A DNA stretch of 64,000 nucleotides, taken from NCBI GenBank assembly GCA_029449245.1, contig JANATF010000020.1, positions 186,001-250,000 of the forward strand, written 5' to 3'. The position numbers and the translations under genes are program-made. Within the stretch, counting starts at the first letter, position 1. Every line of letters begins with the position of its first letter. Shown here piece by piece: positions 44,094-55,220 of this stretch. This DNA comes from Mortierella alpina. Its lineage: Eukaryota > Mortierellomycota > Mortierellomycetes > Mortierellales > Mortierellaceae. The notes under the pieces are model-generated. The model searched no databases and was not told the origin of the DNA. It saw only the letters and a program-made list of their open reading frames with translations.

Positions 44094-46345
44094 TCATTGC
44101 ACCTGCAGCTTCGCCTTGGTCAGCTCGCGCATAACATTCTTCTGGATTTTGCCCGAGGGGGTTGTCGGGAACTCATTCGACTCAACCACAACCACATATC
44201 GCGGCACCTTGTAGTGCGCAATCTTGCCCTCGCAAAACTTCTGCACTGCCTCCAGACTGACGGTCCTCCCGTCCTTGGTCGAGATCCACGCACACACCTG
44301 CTCGCCATACCGCTTGTCGGGGACCCCGATCACCGACACGTTCTTGACGCCGTCCATCTCAAAGAGACAGTTCTCAACCTCCACAGGGTGGATCTTTTCG
44401 CCTCCCCGGATCACCATGTCCTTGATGCGTCCGTCGATTCTGCAAAAGCCACGGTCGTCGAGAACAGCAGTGTCGCCAGTGTGCATCCAGCCGTCCTTGT
44501 CCACAACCTCGTCTGTCTGCCCCTTGGATCGCCAGTATCCACCCTCCATCACAGCGTACCCTCGCGTGCACAATTCTCCTGACGTATTCACCGGCAGAGT
44601 CTGGCCCGTCTCAGGGTTGACGACTACCGTATTTCGCAAGCAATGTACCCAAAATTAGCAACAGACCACCGAAGTTCAAGACATATCGAAAAACAGGAAA
44701 AGAATACCCGTTTTACCTTTGGCCTCCAGATGTGGCATAATTCGCCCAACAGTCTCGCATCGATCCCGCAATGCGTCCGTTGTGAGCGTCATAAACGACA
44801 CGGGCGAGGTCTCGGTCATACCGTAGCAGATGGTCAGCTCCTTCAGGTTCATCTTTGCTTGCACGTTCTTCATGACCTCAATTGGCACAGGGGATCCAGC
44901 GGCAACTCCTGTCCGAAGCGTCGAGAGATTGTACTTTGCAAAGCTGGGGTGGTTCATTTCTTCCAGAAGCATAGTTGGCACACCATGCAGCGCTGTAGCA
45001 CCCTCCTCAGAGACAGCCCTCAGTGTGGCCTCAGCATCAAAGGACTGCGACGGGTAAATGATTCCAGAACCATGGGTCATTGCCGCCAAGCTCCCCAGGA
45101 CCAAGCCGAAGCAATGAAAGAGCGGAACCGGGCAGCAGAGCAAATCCTTCTCCGTAAGATGCATGTTATCTCCGATAAAGATGCCGTTGTTCAGAATGTT
45201 GCGATGCGAGAGCGAGACTCCTCTACAATAATTTTGGGCAACAGAGTATAACATGCAAGATGTTGTTAGGACAAGGGTGACTGAACGTCGATGATGCACC
45301 GCGTGTCAAGTTCAATTCGTGACAGACACCTACTTGGGAAGTCCCGTAGTACCACTAGTGAACTGGAGATTAATGATATCCCTGTTGTCGATAGCCCGTC
45401 GCTCTTTCTGAAGGGAACCATCTACAGTTGCTGAGGGACCCTTGACCAGCAGATCCCGATACTTTGTCAATCCTTTCATCCTTGCTGTCTCTGGGACTTG
45501 CGAGCCATTATCAAACACAACGACTTGACGAAGTGAAGGCAGCTTTTCGGTCAAGAGTTGGTTTGGCGACTGGTACTGGAGTTCCGGTAGGAGGTCGAGC
45601 AACATCTCGCTATAATTCGATGTCTTGAGACTCGGCACATAGATCAACGACTTGCACTCGACTAAAGAAAGCGTCTGCAACAGTTCTTGTCTCCGGTACC
45701 TACCATGAGAACGCGCGGGATGAGTGGGCCGGTCAAAGCATTTTTTTTCAAAAAGGCAAAGATGGTTATGACATGCGATACATACGCAGGGTTGAGGGTT
45801 ACCAGGATGATGCCGGACTTGGCAGTAGCATACTGGAGTGTGGCCCAGGCGCTGTTGTTCGGCATCCAGACACTGTTTAAACGACAGGGGACCGAAAGGG
45901 GGAAAAGAATCAGTCGAATGTTGAAAAACGACGCTAATGCCGCGGGCGGAGGTTAAAACTGTTTTCCCTTCAAGCGCCTCAGGCACGAAGAGTCTGGATG
46001 TACATACGCGAGTCGATCGCCTTTTCGCAGGCCAGACTCATAAAGTCCACGGCAGAGGCTGTCGACCTGCTCGCCAAACTGACGGAAGGTCCAGTGCAGG
46101 TCCTGTTCATGCTTGACGACGAGTCCGAGGCGGTCTCCGTGACGACTGACCACCCTGTCCCAGTACGTGCCGATGGTATCCTCGCACAGCTGGGTGCCGA
46201 CGGTGGTGCCTCGGACATACGAGAGCCGGGGACTGGCTTCAGTCTGTGCGATAGCATAGAGGCGCGCTTGGCCGAGACCCAGCCAGGGCCTCCTCGCGGC
46301 TGGAGTGAGTCTTGAGAATGGCCGTGTGGCATTCAGAATGTGCAT
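44094..46345 (-). CDS. ACSF2: ACSF2-like mitochondrial acyl-CoA synthetase
   Basis: Five exons (46008-46345, 45786-45872, 45334-45699, 44717-45222, 44094-44623) join in phase to give 608 residues. The first 30 residues are Arg/Ala/Pro-rich without acids, a likely mitochondrial presequence. The adenylate-forming core shows 'LQFTSGTTGLPKG' (P-loop, about 253-265), 'YGMTETSPV' and 'DGWMHTGDTAVLDDRGFCRIDGRIKDMVIRGGEKIHPVEVE', plus the late lysine in 'TPSGKIQK'. ACSF2 enzymes activate medium-chain fatty acids to acyl-CoA. The intron positions interrupt the TSGTTG/PKG loop right after the lysine codon begins. A GA-rich stretch lies just before the start. Confidence 0.92.
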
Positions 46346-46786
46346 GGTGGGAGTTAATTAGAGACAAGCAGCGAGGGAGGGGTGAATGTGCTCTGGATGG
46401 ACACGTCAGGACGAGAGTGGGGAATGGCGAGAGGGGCGAACGTGCAGTGGCGATGATGGACAGAGAGGGACAAAAGGGCGTGGCGAGAAGAGAGTGGAGA
46501 GAGTGGAGAGAGGAGAGAGACGAGAGAGACGAGAGAAGAGAGTGGAGAGAAGAGACGAGTAGCTGTCCAGGACAAGCACAAGAGCAGGTGGACCGGTTTT
46601 TATAGTCAAGCTACAAGCGCACTGTGGGAAAAGTCTGTGGTACAGATCCTCTAAGGTTGGCACCCCACCCTCCCTGCACGCCAGCTGAGAGCTCGCAGCA
46701 TCGCTCCGAGCCCTGTCATCGACACAATCGGCGCCCTGGGTCTCGCTCCTGCCCCTCCACAGACCATGCCGAACATGCCAGGTCTC
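46346..46786. promoter_or_regulatory. GA-rich promoter of the acyl-CoA synthetase gene
   Basis: Both flanking genes are on the minus strand. From about 46,488 to 46,562 the plus strand is an irregular GAGAGTGGAGA/GAGACGAGA array, i.e. CT-rich on the coding strand, typical of strong fungal core promoters in this window. The left two-thirds holds the 5' leader of the synthetase. Confidence 0.55.
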
Positions 46787-47740
46787 TCAGTTCAATGCCT
46801 GGCCCTCCACCACGCTGCTGGGCAGGGGCTTGCCCTCCTTCTTCTTCGTCGCCACCAGCTCCTCCAAGTCCCTTCTGCGGCCCTTGGACGGCGTCGCCGC
46901 ATGCTCCTCGTGGGCCGCCAAAAGATCCAGGTTCGGGCGCGCATCCACAGTCTCCTCGCGACCGAGCCAGTCATCGTCCGTCATCGCATACATGTACGTG
47001 TGTCTCCACGTTCCATCTGCATGGATCATATGCTTCCGATGCACTCCCTCGAAAGTAAAGCCCAGCTTGATGGCCGCCTTTTGTGACGCAATGTTCTGAA
47101 AGTGCGTCTTCCACTGCACACGGCCAGAATGCAGTCGCTCAAAGGCAAAGCGAAGGAGCGCCATAGTCGTCTCGAGCATCACAAATGTGCCATGGACAGA
47201 AGGGTGGAACCAGATCGAGCCAACCTCACACTTTCTAAACGGCAGGTGAATGTCTAACAGGCAGATCGATCCGCAGAGCACCCACTTCTTGTGCTTGTTG
47301 TTGATCTCCGTGGCTTCTTCACCACTGCTGCCGCTGTTGCCAGAGACATAGCAGGTCCAGTTGGAAAAGTCGCTCAATTTACAAAACTTTGCCTGGATGT
47401 TGTAGAATTCCTCATAGCTCTGGCACGGTCCATGTGGCATGTACGCAAACAGCTGCGGGTGGTTCTTGTACACCTCCCATAGCTTGGGTACATCCCTCTC
47501 GAGCTAATAACAGTCAAATATGAGGGTTTACGGGCCATCAGGACGTGGGGGTTTTTTTGTCTGCTGTACAGTCGTTGTCTATCCATTCCAGGCTAAGAAT
47601 GCAACCGTTACAAGAAGGGGCTCGAGCAAGATCTGATCGGTTTCGATCCGAGTGCCGCTGTTCACACCAAGGGTCTGCTGCGAGTACTCTGAAGGTGAGA
47701 GCAGGGTGTACTGGATGGTCTTGATGTGTGTGACAGTCAT
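46787..47740 (-). CDS. GNAT acetyltransferase, RimJ/RimL type
   Basis: Two exons (47612-47740 and 46787-47503) give 281 residues. The start is the first ATG after a short leader. The core has 'LFAYMPHGPCQSYEEF', 'GSICLLDIHLPFRKCEVGSIWFHPSVHGTFVMLETTMALLRFAFE' (strand-loop-helix of acetyl-CoA binding) and 'NIASQKAAIKLGFTFEGVHRKHM', all characteristic of the RimJ/acetyltransferase_3 family. Such proteins acetylate N-termini, small molecules or antibiotics using acetyl-CoA; the fungal substrate is not predictable. A 60-residue charged tail follows the domain. The intron uses GTAACG/TTAG. Confidence 0.9.
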
Positions 47741-48133
47741 GGCGCGCTAGTCGATGATGGAGGAGCAATGATGCGAGAGTAGAATGGGAGAGAGAGATGA
47801 GGGGGTTGATGCTGATGGCCAAGCACGCAAGTGCATCTCTTTTATAGTCCTATATGACACTGATACTATACACCCTATACACCCGATTGTAGCGAGAAAG
47901 AGTCATTCCGGGAGATCCGGTTGCCCGCAGCCCATTGGCTGCCTGCTACTCACACGCCGCCGTTGGAGCTGAAGCGCCCCTGGGGTGACCAAGTGGATCG
48001 ACCGTAGAAGACCCTCCCATCCACGATAGCCCCGACAATGCGCTGGTGTCAAGCGCACGCCCCAGTTTTGTCAAATCGGCTTCCTGGGCAGGAGAAAAAA
48101 CAGCGATTCTATTTCAAAATGCTGATAGAGTAG
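47741..48133. other. Intergenic, 393 bases
   Basis: This lies between two minus-strand genes and contains the promoter of the GNAT gene and the 3' end of the dioxygenase. No feature beyond that is recognised. Confidence 0.5.
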
Positions 48134-49345
48134 CTAGTTCTCGCCAAAGGAGTAGGTGGTCTCGGATAGGCCGCCAAAGCGGTTTTTGTACAGGACCCTT
48201 GCCTTGTCATCCCCAGCTGCGCCAAGTGCTACATAAAACGGGAGGATATGGTCCAGGCTCGGGTGGGCCCATGACAGAAACTCTGACTGAGCGATCTCCT
48301 CGATGGCCACCCTATCTCTCTCGTGCTTTTTTTCCAACAAGAAAAAAAAAATAGAAAAGAAAAGAGGAGAGCGTTTGAGACAGGTTCTACTGCTTCTTAC
48401 TCCCTAAAACGATGGTGGTCGGTTCTTACCTCTGTCAGTGCGACCTTGTCTAGCAAAGCATCGAATGGAGCCACATACGGTGCCAACTTGCCTCCAGTGC
48501 GCAGCATCATTGCGTGATCCTTCAAGTTATGGACGGCTGTTCCGCTCCCAACAATCAGCACACCTTCCCTTCTTAGTTCAGACAGTGCTTGCCCAAGCTT
48601 GATGTGGAATGCAAAGACCTCGTGCGCAGGCTGGCCCCGCATATCCACCAGCGACATTTGAACAATAGGAATAGTGGGCTTTGGCAAGATGGCAACAAAC
48701 GGACCCCACACGCCATGGTCGATGCCACGTTTGGTCTCCTCTCCTGCAGGAATGCCAGCCTATCAAGTACACGTGCTCGGCAGCGTTAACATCATGTCAC
48801 CAAGCAGTGGCACACACTAATGAGAAAATTCATGGGAATAGCATGCGTACCTTTGCAAGGAGCTCTAACACCCTGTTGGCAAGACGAGGACTTCCACGAG
48901 AGCTATACTCTAGTTTGAGCACGTACTCTGGAAGCTCTTGAAACTCGGGTATATCCTGGACGGTATCGAGATCAATGTGGATCTCGTTTTTCTCCGATGT
49001 CCGCACGCGTGCCACGCCGTGCTCACCTTCCCAATGGCCCGACAGCACCAGGATCGAATTTGGAGTCGGATTCGAGAATGAAGTCCATTTTTGACCGAGC
49101 TCGGCCAGGAATTTGATCGAGGTTGGGTCATCAAACGCCTGGGTTGGCCCTGCATGAACAAGGGGATTAAATGCCGATGGTTAACATGCCAACTTGCTCT
49201 AAGTACTCGATTTCATCAGAAAGGCTGACAGAGGCAACTTACCTGTGTGGGATAAAAAGTATACTGGTAGTTGGGAAACAGGCATGGCTCGCTGTATGAG
49301 GTGTCGATGGCTGGCACGGTGCGTGAGGGGCAATGCAGAGGGCAT
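48134..49345 (-). CDS. LigB/DODA-type extradiol dioxygenase
   Basis: Four exons (49243-49345, 48851-49149, 48430-48759, 48134-48325) join in phase to give 307 residues. Candidate iron ligands sit in the expected blocks: His in 'YFLSHTGG' (residue ~33), 'LVLSGHWEGEHG', 'GIDHGVWGPF' and 'VGSGTAVHNL'. The family (bacterial YgiD, plant and fungal 4,5-DOPA dioxygenase) opens catechol rings by extradiol cleavage, giving betalamic-acid-type or muconic products. The ending 'GAAGDDKA..LY' is also typical. The substrate in this fungus is unknown. A second in-frame ATG (MPVSQ, 20 codons later) is an alternative start. The last intron ends in an A-rich stretch behind a T10 tract, an unusual 3' splice site. 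Confidence 0.9.
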
Positions 49346-50998
49346 GTTTATATATCTTCGACTTGACGTAGGGGCCACATGAAAACAAACTTTGATAGCG
49401 CATAAGGGATGATAGGTGATGCTTCTTACCTTGGGTTATTGAGAAGAGAAAGTGCGAACCGTCAGAAAAAAAAGGGAAACGCTTTAGTATTAAAGTAGAC
49501 TCCTCTTTGACCTGTCTAGACCGCGTGGCCTGAGGCACTGTGGGCCGCTAACCTAGTATGGAGCATGCATGCTACAGTACTTGCCGGTTCACAGTTAAAA
49601 ATAAGCGAAAAAAAACAGCCGGCAGTATTCAAGAGAGCGTGTAGAGGCTTCGTGGACGGATAAAGATAGCCATATCAGCAGCATATACATCAGAGCCAGC
49701 CATCTTACTCACTAGAAGCGGATAAGGTCGATGCCAAGTACTATTGGGTCGAAGGGGATGCGCATGGTGTCGGTGTGTCATTGTCCCATGTTCAAGCTCC
49801 CCTGTCCTCGACCCTACCGCGAACGCCCTTCTTGGTTCGAGAGCACCTGTTGTTTCCGGCCACGAAATCGGGTCACAGGTCCAAAAAAGAAAGAGTGTCA
49901 GGACTCATGGGCCTAGCGCGAGTGTTGTATTGCGCCATGAGTTGTACCGCTGGACTGGTCCGCTCTGCCAAAGACGCACAAAACCACAACAAAGAAAAAG
50001 AATACAGCATCTCAAAGTGTATACCCGTGGCCTGAAACCATGCTACACAGCGTCCCGAAGCTCTCATCCAGAGTTCAGCGACGAGTAGTCCCCCCTCTGC
50101 TGGCAAACTCCACCACTGGTTTCTGAATAACGTGAACAATCCACGCGAAAGAAAAAAAAAAGAGGTGAGCTTTGGTTCAATGTGTCATGGTTGAAGGAAA
50201 ATGCCTCCATTGAGTGAACGAGGTCAATCGAATCAAGAAGTGCGCATCGCTCCAATTCTTGTTCATGCAATATGTACCTTAATCATTGCTGCTGCCCGTG
50301 GGAGACGCGTCGTCGCGTTTAAGGTTGCTAAGCTCGTGTCGTTCCTGTACTGGTGGCTCAGGCAGCCGTAGTAGTAGTGTGGCCGCTCATAGCAGAGCTG
50401 CTCTTTTTGTTTTTGACCAGCGTTGAGTACAGCGTGTGGGATGGAAGAGGTTGGTGAAGTTGATGAGGCAGATGCAAGGCTGGAGGAAAGGACGGAAAAC
50501 GGGCAAGAAGAGAAAGAAGTTGTGCGGCCACGTTTTTTTCAGTTTATCTTTTTTGAGACAGCGCTTGAATTTCGACTTGACTCTTTCCTTCTTCCTCCTC
50601 CCCTCCCCTCACCTCGAGACTATTGCACTCGTAGTAGGGAGACACGTATGGCAAGAACTTGTCAGGACCAGGAGGACGACCAGGGAGATTCAACCACCCC
50701 AGACTCGGCAGCGACTACACCGTCCCAGTCAATGAAAACGCCTTGAGAGCCAGTTTGACTAAAAGGTAGCCAGCCTCACGTCAACAACAAGGACTCCTCT
50801 TGCCTGAATGCAAGCTTAGTTGGCGATTTTAACGAGGAAGAATGAATCCGTGCACAATGGGTTCGCGGTCAAGAAGTTTATTATTCGGCATTAATGGAAA
50901 ACAGCAGTCGTGGTAGGACGAGATCTATGTTGGACGGTTCGAGTCGAGGGAATGAAATGGTCATCACTTGCTCATGAGAAGCGAATGCTCTTGGAATG
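49346..50998. other. Intergenic, 1.65 kb
   Basis: Upstream of the dioxygenase and downstream of the GT2 synthase (both minus). Minus-strand pieces between about 50,290 and 50,470 read like the end of a coding region ('LYSTLVKNKK', then in another frame 'ERHELSNLKRDD' to a stop), but no upstream exon joins them. No gene is called. Confidence 0.4.
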
Positions 50999-53262
50999 TT
51001 ATACCTCGAATCGCGCGACCTTTCGCTTGCCGCCGTCGAGATGGATGTAGTTGTCAGTGCTCTCGTACAGTTCTTCGTACGTGAAATCCCGCTTGTAGCT
51101 CCGCTCAAGGATGCCGGTGCGCACAAAGAACCAGAAGTAGGCTGCCAGATACGCAAGGCCGAGGCAAATCAACGATCGGACCACCACCGCGTCCGAGACG
51201 AGAGGTGGGGGTTGACCCTCGACTGGAGTCCCATGCTGCGAGTACCGACTGGGGTTATGGAACATCCCGAACAGGAGGACCGCACCCCAGGTGACAGGAG
51301 CAACGTAGTTCTGCAGCTGCGTGAAATTGCGAATCAATCGAGCACTATATGAACCCACAGCCGAACAGGTATGCGAGAGAGAGAGAGAGAGAGAGAGGTT
51401 AGGCGCAATCATTCGCAGTGCGGGCGCGTTTTTTTTGCAGGAGTAGGAGCAAGCACTTGCCTGGTACCCCAAGAATTGTCGTAGAGCGTCAACGCAGCGA
51501 ATATCTTTGCAGGAACATATCCAAGCATGTACAGGAACCCGTAGAAGGTTGTGAAGAAAAACTTGCGGTCCCCTGTCACTCGCAGGGCATAGGCAGTCTT
51601 CAGGATCCCAACAAACGCTATCGAGACCAGCCACCAGGAGATTTGCGGACCAGTGCCAAAGTAAATGCAGTTGACCAGATTGTAGATCATCATCATGGGA
51701 TAGATGAGCTGGTAGAGCAACGCATAGGTCATCCAGGGACTGTGCAGGTGCATGCAGCTCAGTTGGATAGGGATCTCTCGGAAGAAGGATTTTGACCAGC
51801 GCGTCTGCTGAGTGACCCACGCAATGAAACGGACGGGTGTGTCCGTGTAGCAGATGGCATAGTGAGAGAACTTGACCTTGTAGCCCTCGCGCAGGACAAG
51901 GTTGGTCAGATGGCGGTCATCGCCATATGTGCACAGCACGCCGAGGAACGATTGTCTCACCCAGTTGTCCATCACCTCGGCCACAATCGACATGCGGTAT
52001 ATTCCGAGCGGTCCAGAGACGCAGTTGACAACACTGTGGTAGGACTGAGCACCTCGCTCAAGGTTGAATGCGAACCAGTATCGGAGTGAAGACAAGAAGC
52101 TGACCCAAGTTCCGGTATTGTAGATCCTCACGTCGCCGGTTGCGGCACCAACGATCGGCGACTCAGCGAGAGCAAATGCAAGCTCTGTTCACGATCAAGG
52201 TTTAACGTTTGAGGGGCCAAGAGTTTGGTCAGAAACTAGATGCTGGTGCGGTTTACGAAGCGCGAAAAAAATGACGCACATACCTCGACAAACGTGTGGA
52301 TCCAAAAACGTGTCCGAATCAGTGACCACGACAGACTCAATTCCCTGCTGGAGCAGTGCTGCAAAGCCGGTGTACATGGCGGATCGCTTTCCTTGATGCG
52401 GCTGCATTACACAGACAGGGCCTGGATGATAAGCTATTTGTCGGACCAGATCTTGTCTCTCTCTGTCCTGGGCGTCTCTGTCCATGCAAAGAAAGTTGGG
52501 GCGGAGGATGGCTGCACCATGAGCATCAAAGACCTTTTTGAAAACCTGGGCCATGTACTCGTCCTGCGCCTCGTTTCCATCTACCACCAGGAGGATTCTC
52601 TGGTTGCGCTGGTATCGGATGGCGCGCAAACTCTTTAGGCAGCCCTCCAGTAGTATCGGATCCTCGCGGTAGCCAACAGCAAGAACGCCTGTTGATAACC
52701 CTACCCAGTGAGGATCACGCCCCTTTACCCGTGTGTTGACGCGCCTCCGATTCAGCGCACTGAAGCTGATCACAGCCATAAAGTCGACAGCCATGAGCAT
52801 CCCATATGTAACAGATGTCTGCCAAGCACCAGCCGAGACACGGACATGAAAGCATGCCTTGAGAATAATGTACGGCAACAGGAATATGCCTGTTGTAAAG
52901 ACGACCCATGACGTTTTTTTCCATAATGATACAGGTGAGGACTTGAGTCCATAGTTTTGAGCAGTCAGGTTTTGACTCGAGAGAGCTGCTTGGCTCGCAT
53001 ACAAGGGTGCCGGGGGCCGGGTTGCTGTGGCGCCGTTTTCCGTCTCCTCATGCTGCAAGGTGTTGCTGTTGGGTGACTTTGAATGAATATTGTTGTCGTG
53101 GTGGCCATGCAGGGTCTGATGGATTAAAGGGTCCTTGGGGTGGGTTGACGGCGGCGAGCCCAGACCGCGCACAGATGCCACATCGGGGGGTTGACGCGGC
53201 ATGATATCTACCTGTGCACGCTTTCCGCTTTCAGCACGGAGTGGTTGTTTGATGGAGCGCAT
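50999..53262 (-). CDS. GT2 processive synthase, hyaluronan/chitin-synthase-like
   Basis: Three exons (52284-53262, 51461-52184, 50999-51344) join in phase to give 682 residues. After a disordered Pro/His/Asn-rich N-terminus (1-105), two membrane helices (about 113-135 and 145-165) precede the GT2 domain. Its motifs are 'VVVTDSDTF' (metal-binding DxD, about 310), 'VSGPLGIYR', 'TYGDDRHLTN' (catalytic GDD, 413-416) and 'QQTRW' (452-456), the QxxRW signature of processive beta-glycosyltransferases. Five to six further helices close the protein. This is the type I hyaluronan-synthase/Cps1-like branch; the polymer in this fungus (hyaluronan, glucuronan or chitin-like) cannot be read from sequence. 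Intron 2 has a GC donor (AG/GCAAGT) and holds a (GA)n run at 51374-51398. Confidence 0.93.
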
Positions 53263-53748
53263 GCAGAGTGTCCACGGGTGTAGGGCCCTTTTACCTGGAG
53301 TCCCTCAATGCACGACTGAAGGGCTGGCGAGGCAGGCAGAGGAGGCAAGGGTGTGTGGTGGTGTGCGCTGGTGCGTGGTGATGGGGCGAGTAGCGTGGCG
53401 GTGGAGGTGGAGCGCACAGACACAGAGACGGAGATGGAGGAAGGAGCAGGGTGCAGAGATCGGGCGGTCGAGAGGGCGGGAGGGCGAGAGGGAGGGCGAG
53501 AGGGCGGGCACAGACAGCAGGGAGCAGCAGTGCAGATCGGTCGAGAGCAAGAACGGCAGTTGGATCTTGCGACCGCACATCAAGACTAGTATGAACCAAG
53601 ACCTTTTTCTTTTTTTTTTGTTCTACAAATGAGATTGGCTGATTTGGTCGCATATGGAGTGGCGCAGCGTCGCTCCGTCGCTCAGGCGGGGACCGGTCCC
53701 CCGTCATGTACATTCGTGTTGCAGCCGGCAGTCCAACAGAGGCCGTGC
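53263..53748. promoter_or_regulatory. GC/GA-rich promoter of the GT2 synthase, with G4 motif
   Basis: This 486-base spacer contains the upstream region of the GT2 gene (minus strand) and the 3' end of the Erv29-like gene. At 53474-53508 the plus strand has seven GGG runs with loops of one to five bases (c, a, cgaga, a, cgaga, c), a strong quadruplex pattern on the strand opposite the coding strand. Confidence 0.6.
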
Positions 53749-54696
53749 TTAGAAGGCCTTCTTCTTCTCGTCCATGCTCATCCCACCAGGCCCGATCGTG
53801 ACAAGAAGCAACAGGCCGCCCATGATCGACAGCGTCTGGAAAAAGTCGTACTTGAGAAAGTCCTTGTGCGCCGTCGAGTTCTCGATCGACCACCAGTTGT
53901 TGACCACAATGTTGAACACGGACAAGAACAGCACAAGGAACATGGCCGACCACTTGGCCTTGAAGCCAACCGCAACCATCACACAGGCGCCCAAGCCGAT
54001 GACGGATCCAATCACCCGCGTGAAGGACCAGGATCCGTGCAGGGCGAACCCTACAAACAAAAAGATGAGGAGCACACGTCCTGCGAGCTGGAAGTACGTC
54101 CTCTTGTTGTTCTCCGTCACCGAGGGCAGACCTGCAAACAGCTGTCGGCGCTTGTCGAGACTGTCGGACACGACCATCAACAGGCCGCCAATCACCGACA
54201 GGTTGCGGAGAAAGAAACTGGCGTCAAAAATCAGACCATAGCCCAGCGCTTGGACCAGCACGACGCCGAGCAGCGCTGCTGCTGCGTACTCCGTGTGCTT
54301 TCTTGCAATGACCAACGTTGAGCAGCTTAGCATGGTCTACCGTGACAGTGCCAAAGGTCCCCATAGCATGATGTTGGGGGCAGTATACTGTTAGGTGAGC
54401 TTGCTTTCCGACGTTGACTCATGTCTCCGAACTGGCATTGCTTTAGACAGCGGTCAAACGATTCTTACCAAGACGTTGGCAATCAAGAAGAAATGGCTCA
54501 GTCCCCACGGAAAGCTGCGGTGACGCTGCAGGTAATAGAGTTGGTCGCTGAACTGGGTCGTTATACGGAGAGCATCCTCGAGGAATGTGACAACTATCAG
54601 GAAGCGAGCGATGGCAGGAATGTACGGCCGGATGGGCTGCCCGATCCTGTCAATCAAGTCTTCCAGCTTGCTCGAGTACTCCTTTACAGAATCCAT
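53749..54696 (-). CDS. ERV29: Erv29/SURF4 ER-export receptor
   Basis: Two exons (54469-54696 and 53749-54336) give 271 residues. Several helices are seen, with the conserved 'LSVIGGLLMVVSDSLDKRRQLFAGLP', 'GRVLLIFLFVGF' and 'YDFFQTLSIMGGLLLLVTIGPGGMSMDEKKKAF'. The last four residues KKAF form a dilysine (KKxx) COPI retrieval signal. Erv29/SURF4 captures soluble secretory cargo in the ER and cycles through COPII and COPI vesicles. The start ATG is 'MDSVKEYS', with 'ARFLIVVTFLEDALRI' close behind, matching family starts. The 5' leader on the coding strand carries a run of 23 T (54,782-54,804). Confidence 0.96.
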
Positions 54697-55220
54697 GGTG
54701 ATTTGCGTTGAAGAGTTTGTGTTTGTGATTTGCAATGAGAAATAAAGGAAAGTAAATGTCGAGAGGGGACGAGGGGAGCGCAAAAAAAAAAAAAAAAAAA
54801 AAAATGTGCACACACAAGAAGGCACGTCCCCTCGTGTCAACTGCAAAGTGCAGCCGCCCCTGTCCAGAGTGTTTCTTCGTAGATGTACCGCTGCTGTCAA
54901 AGCGTGTCGCTGTGGTTCCATGAATTGACGTGGCAACAAGCGATGGGGTCTTTGGCAGATGTTTGCCTACGCGAAGGTTCACTTTTTGCTCTTGCTGCAG
55001 TGCGTCGTCCTACACAGGCATCACTTTAGTCGTGCACACGCCATATTCTTTTGTTTCCTGTTCAGGTACTGCACAATAGAATCTGCTCCACTGATTGCTC
55101 GATACGTGCTGTCCAAAGATGTATGAGAAGAAGCAAGGACAAAGAGTTCACACGCATCCCTTTTTTTTAATTCGTTAAACAGCAGTTGCAGAGTTGTTGA
55201 TGGTAAGGGAGACGACCAAC
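54697..55220. other. Intergenic, 524 bases
   Basis: Both flanking genes are on the minus strand. It contains a run of 23 A (54,782-54,804) about 86 bases upstream of the Erv29 start, and the 3' end region of RPL6. No gene is seen. Confidence 0.5.

Noticed and set aside
50290-50470. Minus-strand coding-like pieces ending in 'ERHELSNLKRDD' and a stop
   Set aside because: The two pieces are in different frames, no upstream exon or start can be joined, and no family is recognised.
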